A stretch of 11,386 nucleotides of DNA from HRBIN01 sp038891515 (lineage in GTDB: Archaea; Thermoproteota; Nitrososphaeria_A; Caldarchaeales; Caldarchaeaceae). Each line of letters starts with the position of its first letter. Within the stretch, counting starts at the first letter, position 1. Both the position numbers and the translations under genes were made by a program. This document shows, one piece after another, positions 1 through 5,737 of the stretch. Under the pieces are notes generated by a model, which saw only the letters and a list, made by a program, of their open reading frames with translations, was not told the origin of the DNA and made no database searches. Location: the NCBI GenBank assembly GCA_038891515.1, contig JAWAEB010000052.1, positions 1 to 11,386 on the forward strand, read 5' to 3'.

Positions 1-2
1 TG

Positions 3-140
3 GGGGACAGATATGAGGTGGAGCTGCTGCCGGCTAGGAGGCTTGGGATGAGGACGGCGCTCATAGGGAAGGCCGGGAGCCCGGTGCAGTCCGACTACGT
101 TCTTGACTCTATTTTTGACCTATACGCCCTGCTTCAGTGA
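3..140 (+). CDS. HAD-family hydrolase, C-terminal fragment (5' end outside window)
   Basis: An open frame enters from the left edge and ends at TGA 138-140, giving 45 residues. It begins with GDRYEVELLPARRLGMRTAL, which matches HAD motif IV (Gly-Asp, then an acidic residue five positions after the Asp, normally binding Mg2+) followed by the usual PA..LGM.T segment. The end, SDYVLDSIFDLYALLQ, resembles the standard HAD tail in which a predicted strand is followed by a last helix. HAD enzymes of this type are usually cytosolic phosphatases acting on small phosphorylated metabolites; the substrate cannot be told from the tail. The gene converges on the livF-like gene and their 3' ends overlap by 32 bases. 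The other two forward frames hit stops early, which supports this frame. Confidence 0.72.
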   Translation, partial: GDRYEVELLPARRLGMRTALIGKAGSPVQSDYVLDSIFDLYALLQ

Positions 141-840
141 TGCCGAGATAGAGCCTGCCCAGCTCAGCGTGGTTGAGAAGCTCCCCGGCAGAGCCAATGA
201 ATATCGGCCTACCACTTACGAGGAGAAAGGCGGTATCCCCAAGTTCGAGAGCTCTCTTGGCGTTCTGCTCCGCCATTATCACGGTTATTGAGAATTCATC
301 CCTGAGCCGCCGTATCATCTCCAACGTCTGTAAAGCCATCTTGGGTGATAGGTTCCCAGTAGGCTCGTCAAAGAGCATGACTCTAGGCTTCCTCATCAGG
401 GCCATGGCCATTGCCAACATCTGCCTCTCCCCCCCACTCATATTACCACTACGCCTGTTCCTGAACCTCTTGAGTACTGGGAAGATCTCCATCATCTCTT
501 CAATGTTGGCGCTAGCCGTGTTTTTGTCTAGCATGTAGGCGGCCATTCTGAGGTTCTCAGAGACCGTGAGATTGGTAAAGACGTTATCAACCTGTGGTAG
601 GTAGGCTATACCATGCCTAGCTATCACATGTGGCGAGAGGCGGGAGAGCTCAAGTCCGTCAAACTTTATACTGCCAGAGTAGATATTGGTGAGCCCAAAT
701 ATAGACTTGAGGAGTGTGCTCTTCCCACTTCCGTTGGGGCCCACTACCACGTTTATGGCCTTCGGTGCGGTGGACATGGTTACGTCGAACAGTACCTGGA
801 GCCTGCCATAGCCTGCGTTAAGCCGGGAGATCTCAATCAC
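109..840 (-). CDS. livF: Branched-chain amino acid type ABC transporter ATP-binding protein, LivF-like
   Basis: Cytoplasmic ATPase subunit of a Liv/HAAT-family importer, 243 residues, a normal LivF length. Visible motifs are Walker A GPNGSGKST (34-42), Q-loop YLPQ (80-83), signature MSGGERQ (134-140), Walker B VMLFDEP (154-160) and MAEQNA in the switch region, where LivF proteins typically have Gln instead of His. The D-loop area reads TGNLSP where LivF proteins more often have SLGLAP, a mild variation. The start is GTG 838-840, 6 bases after the upstream livG-like stop. A strong Shine-Dalgarno GGGAGGGTGA overlaps that stop codon, so translation is probably coupled. It is the last gene of the minus-strand arm (binding protein, LivG, LivF). 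Its 3' end overlaps the convergent HAD gene by 32 bases. The family is certain, the transported substrate is not. Confidence 0.93.
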   Translation of the reverse strand: MIEISRLNAGYGRLQVLFDVTMSTAPKAINVVVGPNGSGKSTLLKSIFGLTNIYSGSIKFDGLELSRLSPHVIARHGIAYLPQVDNVFTNLTVSENLRMAAYMLDKNTASANIEEMMEIFPVLKRFRNRRSGNMSGGERQMLAMAMALMRKPRVMLFDEPTGNLSPKMALQTLEMIRRLRDEFSITVIMAEQNAKRALELGDTAFLLVSGRPIFIGSAGELLNHAELGRLYLGITEAGRIGQK

Positions 841-846
841 GTTCGC

Positions 847-1605
847 TCACCCTCCCAGATAGCTCTCAACCACTAGGGAGTTGCTGAGCACCTCTTCAGG
901 AGCGCCTTCAGCTATCAGTCTACCCATATGCATGGCGTAAACCCTGTCCACGTATGGGATGGCTATGTCAAGTCTGTGCTCGACGAGTAGGAAGGTTACT
1001 CCTGTTCTCTTGTTCAGCTCTCTGAGATGTGTGAAAAGCTCATGGGCCAGAGCAGGGTTTATCCCTGCAGCAGGCTCATCCATCAGCAACATCCTAGCCC
1101 CACTCATCAGGGCCCTACCCACCTCCAGTAGCTTCATCTGACCACCGCTCAACTTGTATGCAGGCTGATCCCACATATGTTCCAGCCTAATCAGTCTGAG
1201 AACCTGGGCTGCTTTGGCCGAAGCCTGCTCCTCATCATCCAGCCACGCCCGTCTAAAAGGTGCAAAAGCGAAGCTTTCACCTCTGTTATCTCTGTGGGCT
1301 GTGAGGAGGTTCTCGAAGACCGTCAGCCTGATGAAAGGCTGAGGTATTTGGAAGGTCCGCACGAGACCACGCCTATAAATATCATGGGCTGGGAGCCCAG
1401 TAATGTCAGCCCCTTCAAACCTGACTTCACCTGAATCCGGCCTGTAAAGGCCTGAGACCACATTTATTAAGGTCGTCTTACCGCTCCCGTTTGGCCCGAT
1501 GAGGAGGACTATCAAGCCGTAGGGAACTGATAGGCTTATGGAATTGAGGGCCTCCAATCCTCCAAACTTCTTTGTAACATTAATAACCTCCAGTATTCTT
1601 CCCAT
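847..1605 (-). CDS. livG: Branched-chain amino acid type ABC transporter ATP-binding protein, LivG-like
   Basis: Second cytoplasmic ATPase of the Liv-type importer, 252 residues, typical LivG length. Motifs: Walker A GPNGSGKT (37-44), LivG-type VRTFQIPQPF (82-91, containing the Q-loop Gln), signature LSGGQMKLLEVGRAL (152-166), Walker B MLLMDEPAAGINP (172-184) and switch His210 in LLVEHRLD. The DEPAAGxNP segment is a LivG hallmark that separates it from LivF. The start is ATG 1603-1605, 33 bases after the binding-protein stop. No clear Shine-Dalgarno precedes it; a TTTAAT box about 27 bases upstream could allow leaderless initiation. It most likely pairs with the LivF-like ATPase to form the heterodimer that drives the LivH/LivM permease. 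Confidence 0.94.
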   Translation of the reverse strand: MGRILEVINVTKKFGGLEALNSISLSVPYGLIVLLIGPNGSGKTTLINVVSGLYRPDSGEVRFEGADITGLPAHDIYRRGLVRTFQIPQPFIRLTVFENLLTAHRDNRGESFAFAPFRRAWLDDEEQASAKAAQVLRLIRLEHMWDQPAYKLSGGQMKLLEVGRALMSGARMLLMDEPAAGINPALAHELFTHLRELNKRTGVTFLLVEHRLDIAIPYVDRVYAMHMGRLIAEGAPEEVLSNSLVVESYLGG

Positions 1606-1638
1606 CGTTAGAAAAAAGGATTTTGGGAGATTAAAGGC
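1606..1638 (-). promoter_or_regulatory. Binding protein/livG spacer with a T-run and a TATA-like box
   Basis: The 33 bases between the binding-protein stop and the livG start read, on the minus strand, CCTTTAATC near the stop and then CCTTTTTTCTAACG just before the ATG. The TTTAAT element is centred about 27 bases ahead of the ATG, where a TATA box for a leaderless livG transcript would lie. The six-T run is the kind of U-tract that can partly terminate archaeal transcription. Either reading would let the cell make more binding protein than ATPase. Both are inferred from short motifs. Confidence 0.25.
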
Positions 1639-2952
1639 TTAACCCGAGAGGGTGACAGTGCCGGATGCTGCGTTGTAGACCCCTACCTTCACCCATTCAT
1701 AGCCTTTGTCCGTCTGTCTCACAGCCCAAAGGGAATAGTCAGCTGTGGCTCTGTCGCCTGCCGCGTTTAGGGTTATCCATCCGCTGGCTCCGAAGAAATT
1801 GTTGGCTACCTGTGCTATGACATTCTTGACCGCTTCACCGTCATACTTGCCCACCTGAAGAACCGCAAGGGTTAGAACCCAGACCTCATCGTAAGCAGCG
1901 ATGGCATAGCTGTCAGGAACCCTACCCAGCCTAGCTTTAGACTCCTCCAAGAGCTTGGCATACTTCTCAGACTCGGTCGGTGCGAAGATGGGGTTAATCC
2001 AGTTGACGGAGACCGAAAACTTGGCGGCAGTAGGCTCTTTTATCAGCTCATCCAGCTGGGCAGTCCCATCGCTCCCCAGCCACCTAACTCTGCCAAGGTT
2101 GGGATACTCCGAGGCCTGAACGATAAATGTCACTGCTTCGTTAAAGGCTATCAGTTCGACGCCGATTTCCTCGGGCTTATAGGTCTGTAGCAGCTGGCTG
2201 ACCCTGTCGTTGAGCAACCTTGTCTCGGCGCTGAACTCCTTCGCCTCGGGTGCGTACCTGATGCCCTCGGCGTAGATCAGACCGAGTGCCTCACCGGACT
2301 TTCTAGTAGACTCCTGAAGCCCATCACCCCAGGCATCACCTCTCCAGACCTGCACGACAGCCTTCACTCCAAGTGCCTTGGCGACTGCTGATATAGCCGG
2401 TCCTTGGATTGTATCGTCTGGACAGAACCGGTAGACATAGTCGTCAGGTATGGCTAGGGCGGGTGCGGTGGAGGACTGGCTGACGAGGAGGAGCTTATTG
2501 GAATCTGCATAAGACTTTATCTGCCGCACCTCTGCGCTTGTCTGCGGGCCTATGAATATCTTGATACCACGAGCCGCCAAGCTCTGCAGCTTGGTTAGGG
2601 CCACATCAGGCTTTGTCTGAGTATCCTCTATAACAACCTCTACGGAGACGGGTACTCCAGCCCTCTGGAGATACTGGTTCACATCCCTTACAGCTATCTC
2701 TACAGTGACCTTACTGTTTTCACCGTAGGATGCCAGATCGCCCGAAAGCGGCAGGAGCGCTCCTATTGTAATCTTTCCCGTGAAGCCCGCTGTAACCGTC
2801 TGAGTGAGGGTCTGAGTTAGGGTCTGGGTGACCGTCTGAGCCTTGGCCGGGAACACTGCGGGTCCGATGGCTATTCCAGCTCCGATACCAATAAGGAGCG
2901 CTACGACAGCTGCTACGGCCACCAGCGTTGATGATACGCCCCTTTTGCTCAA
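1639..2952 (-). CDS. Extracellular substrate-binding protein of a Liv-type ABC importer
   Basis: Type 1 periplasmic-binding-fold protein (LivJ/LivK family, Peripla_BP_6 type), 437 residues. A basic start (MSKR) and a hydrophobic segment at about 9-32 form a signal sequence or membrane anchor. A Thr/Gln linker at about 39-56 (TQTLTQTLTQTVT) then leads into the mature domain, which begins GKITIGALLPLSGDLASYG (59 onward). Family-typical segments follow: FIGPQTSAEV, SQSSTAPAL, YRFCPDDTIQGPA, GDAWGDG and YAIAAYDEVW. The linker is the kind of stalk archaeal binding proteins use to stand off the membrane, and may be O-glycosylated. The start is TTG 2950-2952, preceded by AAGGTGAT, a perfect match to part of the anti-16S sequence; an ATG at 2958-2960 is out of frame. 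It is the first gene of the minus arm. Ligand unknown; a branched-chain amino acid, amide or carboxylate are all possible. Confidence 0.92.
   Translation of the reverse strand: MSKRGVSSTLVAVAAVVALLIGIGAGIAIGPAVFPAKAQTVTQTLTQTLTQTVTAGFTGKITIGALLPLSGDLASYGENSKVTVEIAVRDVNQYLQRAGVPVSVEVVIEDTQTKPDVALTKLQSLAARGIKIFIGPQTSAEVRQIKSYADSNKLLLVSQSSTAPALAIPDDYVYRFCPDDTIQGPAISAVAKALGVKAVVQVWRGDAWGDGLQESTRKSGEALGLIYAEGIRYAPEAKEFSAETRLLNDRVSQLLQTYKPEEIGVELIAFNEAVTFIVQASEYPNLGRVRWLGSDGTAQLDELIKEPTAAKFSVSVNWINPIFAPTESEKYAKLLEESKARLGRVPDSYAIAAYDEVWVLTLAVLQVGKYDGEAVKNVIAQVANNFFGASGWITLNAAGDRATADYSLWAVRQTDKGYEWVKVGVYNAASGTVTLSG
2796..2843 (-). repeat. Four 12-bp tandem units encoding the Thr/Gln linker
   Basis: On the + strand four consecutive 12-mers read accgtctgagtg, agggtctgagtt, agggtctgggtg and accgtctgagcc. 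They lie in frame in the binding-protein gene and encode the T-Q-T-(L/V) repeats of the stalk. The unit length is a multiple of three, so gain or loss of units changes linker length without breaking the frame. Confidence 0.8.
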
Positions 2953-3077
2953 TTCTTCATATCACCTTGGAGAGATGGGACAATGGATGGTTATAAGCGT
3001 TTCCCAAACCCTTCAAACCTTATGCAACCTTGATCAATTGGTAATTTATTTAAAGGGCAGTGGACTTTCCGATTGGT
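2953..3077. promoter_or_regulatory. Divergent promoter region between the two transporter arms
   Basis: This is the only intergenic space of the transporter locus and separates the binding protein (minus) from the livH-like gene (plus). On the plus strand AATTTATTTAAA (3043-3054) is a TATA-like box whose centre lies about 28 bases before ATG 3078. On the minus strand GGGAAACGCTTATAA (3005-2991) has a purine-rich BRE-like stretch followed by a TATA-like box. That box would place the start of transcription at about 2967, just ahead of the GGTGAT ribosome site. One regulator bound here could control both arms; no clear operator palindrome was seen. Confidence 0.6.
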
Positions 3078-4073
3078 ATGGGCTTGGTGGAGCCGCTGGT
3101 CCGTGATGCAGTGGTCTACTCCAGCCTTCTTGTCATGCTCTCCACAGGCCTTACCCTCACCTATATGACCACCAGAGTCCCCAACTTCTCACACGGCGGC
3201 TTCGCTACAATAGGAGTATACATCACACTCACTGTAGGTATGCTCTTCAGGCTCAACCCATACCTCTCAGGACCCATAGCATTCCTAGTTTCCGGATTGG
3301 TCGCTTTAGCCATGTATATGGCGATACTCCATCCACTCTCAAAAAGAGGTGCCAGCTATCTCCAGCTCATGATAGCCACCATAGCATTCGAGTTCCTCAT
3401 ATTCAGCATAACTAATATATACGCAGACTATCTCACGGAGAATTATGGTAGATTGGTGGAGCAGGCTAGGACAATATTTCTGCGGAAGATTGACTTCAGA
3501 ATAGATCTAGGCCCACTAGCCGCCATCCTCGGCTTCGACGCCTCAAGAGATTTGAATGAACCCGCTATGTTCTTCATAGCTCCCACCACAACCATACTCT
3601 CAGTCATCCTGCTACATACACTCTTGACAAGGACCAAGTTCGGAACTGGGATGAGGGCGGCAATCGAGAATCCTCCACTGGCTGAGGTGGTGGGGATAAA
3701 TGTCAGGCTTGCTTATGCTGTCTCCTGGTTCATCTCGGGTGGTCTCGCCGGCCTAGCAGGGAGCTATATGCCCCTCTGGTTTCTCACAGGTACCGAGACG
3801 GGGTCGGTCCTTCTAGTGAGCATATTCGCCGCAAGCATAGTGGGTGGGTTCCAGAACCTATATGGCGCCCTGCTGGGCGGTCTTGTCATAGGCCTAGGCG
3901 AAATACTGGGGACCGCCGAGCTCGCCACACTACTGGGTTCTTGGATAATCCCATACAGGCCCGTCATTCCCCTAATAGCAATGTCCGTGGCCCTTCTATT
4001 CGCACCGCAAGGGTTAACTGGCCTCAACTGGCCGAGCCTGTCAAAGGTGAAGGTCTCTGGCTCTGCCGATTGA
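3078..4073 (+). CDS. livH: Liv-type ABC transporter permease, LivH-like
   Basis: Polytopic inner-membrane permease, 331 residues from ATG 3078. It carries the LivH-type PNFSHGGFATIGVY near the N-terminus (35-48), the cytoplasmic EAA-like loop RTKFGTGMRAAIENPPLAEV (185-204) that contacts the ATPases, and a glycine-rich C-terminal half (SGGLAGLAG, GGFQNLYGALLGGLVIGLGE). It ends with the usual APQGL motif before a short polar tail. An upstream in-frame GTG at 3060 would add six residues, but the plus-strand TATA-like box at 3043-3054 predicts transcription from about 3076. That favours ATG 3078 and a leaderless message. It is the first gene of the plus-strand unit, and the next gene starts 4 bases after its stop. 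The region around 120-165 is rather polar (LTENYGRLVEQARTIFLRKI) and may form an extended loop. Confidence 0.92.
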   Translation: MGLVEPLVRDAVVYSSLLVMLSTGLTLTYMTTRVPNFSHGGFATIGVYITLTVGMLFRLNPYLSGPIAFLVSGLVALAMYMAILHPLSKRGASYLQLMIATIAFEFLIFSITNIYADYLTENYGRLVEQARTIFLRKIDFRIDLGPLAAILGFDASRDLNEPAMFFIAPTTTILSVILLHTLLTRTKFGTGMRAAIENPPLAEVVGINVRLAYAVSWFISGGLAGLAGSYMPLWFLTGTETGSVLLVSIFAASIVGGFQNLYGALLGGLVIGLGEILGTAELATLLGSWIIPYRPVIPLIAMSVALLFAPQGLTGLNWPSLSKVKVSGSAD

Positions 4074-4077
4074 GGTA

Positions 4078-5208
4078 TTGTTCATCTTTGATGTGACGGC
4101 GCTGTTGGCCGTGTATCTGATAATAACAATAAGCCTTAACACGGAATATGGATATGCTGGGATACCGCACTTCGGAAAGGTCCTCGCCGTAGCGGGCGGC
4201 GCTTTTCTGGCCGGCTTCCTACCCGGCCGCTTGGGACTGCTTCTGCTAAAGATTCTCCCCATAGCTGGTGAGGTGCGCATAGACTGTGGAGTAGCTGCGG
4301 GGCGCTTTATAACGAGTCTTGACCAGGCCCTTGAGCTTTACATATCCTGCAACGCAGGGGTTGTTGACTGGCTCAGCGGGGTTTTGGCTGCTAATATTGG
4401 CTTCGCCCTAACCCTGACATTCATCACTCTGGTCGTATCAGGTCTCGCGGGGGCGTTCCTAGGTTTTATCTCGTCATATCCCGGTATCAGGCTGAGGGGT
4501 GATTACCTAGCCATGGTTCTGCTGGCGATGGGTGAGTTGCTGAGGATAGTGGGCTACAACTACGAGCCCTTGGTGGGCGGGACTCTGGGTGTCTCGGTCC
4601 CCAACCTCTACGCATGGGCGGGTGGAGAGATGAGATTTGTGGCCGCTACAGTATTTATCGTACTCGTGGCCGCTGGGGTCTACCTCTACGCGGAGCTGCT
4701 GGCGAGGTCTCCACTGGGAAGGCTTCTGCGAGCTATGAGGGACAATGAGATAACTGCGGAAGCCCTTGGCAAGGATGTGGCTGGGCTCAGGATGAGAACC
4801 CTCGTGGTCGGCTCGGCTATTTCATCCCTAGCCGGTACACTCTACGCTCTCTACGCAGGGGGCGTGATAGCCACAACCTATAGTAGGGTTAGCTGGACCT
4901 TCTGGCCATGGGTCATGGTCATTTTGGGAGGAACTGCCAACAACGTGGGCACCTTGGCTGGGACATCAGCCTTCGTGATCTTCCGCCAACTCATCATTTT
5001 CTATAAGGATAGGTTGGCATCCTTCGTTCCCTTCAACGTAGTGTGGTTGGACACGCTAATCCTGGGAGCAGTCCTCATCGTGATTCTGCTGTATAGGCCA
5101 CAGGGAATCATCCCCGAGAAACCCACACTCACAATTAGGCATGGAAGACTGCTCAACATAATCCAGTCGGGCGGTAGCCGAAGACTTGAGCAACATGAAA
5201 AATCTTGA
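4078..5208 (+). CDS. livM: Liv-type ABC transporter permease, LivM-like
   Basis: Second membrane permease, 376 residues. LivM hallmarks are LNTEYGYAGIPHFG near the N-terminus, RLRGDYLAMVLLAMGELLRI (138-157), VGGTLGVSVP (166-175), the EAA-like loop RSPLGRLLRAMRDNEITAEA (210-229) and the tail YRPQGIIPEKP (339-349). Between the first two membrane segments (about 62-98) sits a polar stretch of roughly 35 residues with Cys70 and Cys91. It is probably outside the membrane and could be disulphide-linked. The start is doubtful: TTG 4078 is the first possible one, but the nearby GAGGT is only a base or so away, and GTG 4093 is an alternative. The 3' end overlaps the LutC-like gene by 14 bases. It should form a heterodimeric permease with the LivH-like protein. 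Confidence 0.91.
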   Translation: MFIFDVTALLAVYLIITISLNTEYGYAGIPHFGKVLAVAGGAFLAGFLPGRLGLLLLKILPIAGEVRIDCGVAAGRFITSLDQALELYISCNAGVVDWLSGVLAANIGFALTLTFITLVVSGLAGAFLGFISSYPGIRLRGDYLAMVLLAMGELLRIVGYNYEPLVGGTLGVSVPNLYAWAGGEMRFVAATVFIVLVAAGVYLYAELLARSPLGRLLRAMRDNEITAEALGKDVAGLRMRTLVVGSAISSLAGTLYALYAGGVIATTYSRVSWTFWPWVMVILGGTANNVGTLAGTSAFVIFRQLIIFYKDRLASFVPFNVVWLDTLILGAVLIVILLYRPQGIIPEKPTLTIRHGRLLNIIQSGGSRRLEQHEKS

Positions 5209-5737
5209 GACCTTCAAAGAGAGGTTGATGGAGAACGGCTCCCAGCCCATACTATGCAAGTACGTGGATGAGCTATTTGAAAAACTAGAGCACATACTAG
5301 ACACGGTGAAGTTGGAGCCTGCAGCCTTCCATCCTAGAAAACAACTTGCAAGCCTGTCTGGTAGTATATCCCGGAGGCTTGAAATATTGGACGAAAAGGC
5401 ATCCTTGGATATGGTAGGGATGTTAAGGCTATGCATCACATCGGCTGACTGCGCGGTAGCCGAGACAGGTTCTCTAGTGCTGTTGACCCGGTGGCCGGTG
5501 GAGAGGCTTCTCACATCCCTCCCAGAGGTTCTCGTAGCTGTTGTATGGTCCGAAACAGTGTACCCCACACTCACAAGCATAGCCGACTTGCTGAGAGATG
5601 CTTTGGCGAATGGCAACGCAGTCTCAGTGATCTCGGGACCGAGCAGGACAGCAGATATAGAACAAACCTTCGTGAAGGGTGTCCACGGCCCGCGAGACGT
5701 GTACGTGGTGATCGTGGAAGGCGGCGGAGATGGGTGA
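5195..5737 (+). CDS. lutC: LutC/YkgG-like LUD-domain protein
   Basis: A LUD-fold protein (DUF162 family) of 180 residues. It shows the LutC signature segments ITSADCAVAETGSLVLLTR, then PEVLVAVVWSETVYPTL, then VISGPSRTADIEQTFVKGVH followed by GP and a hydrophobic strand. In bacteria LutC works with LutA and LutB in oxidation of L-lactate to pyruvate; its exact biochemical part is not settled. The N-terminal region is short for the family (often about 210-240 residues). I chose ATG 5195; TTG 5186 would add three residues. The start lies inside the end of the livM-like gene (14-base overlap) and the stop overlaps the LutB-LutA gene by 8 bases. It therefore sits in a tightly coupled transcript with both the permeases and its expected partner. 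No Shine-Dalgarno is obvious, in line with coupling. Confidence 0.9.
   Translation: MKNLETFKERLMENGSQPILCKYVDELFEKLEHILDTVKLEPAAFHPRKQLASLSGSISRRLEILDEKASLDMVGMLRLCITSADCAVAETGSLVLLTRWPVERLLTSLPEVLVAVVWSETVYPTLTSIADLLRDALANGNAVSVISGPSRTADIEQTFVKGVHGPRDVYVVIVEGGGDG

Noticed and set aside
109..5208. Urea or short-chain amide importer (Urt/Fmd type) as the identity of the transporter
   Set aside because: The same superfamily, but nothing in the window (no urease or amidase of that type next to it) and no motif I can see favours it over other Liv-type systems. Substrate left open.
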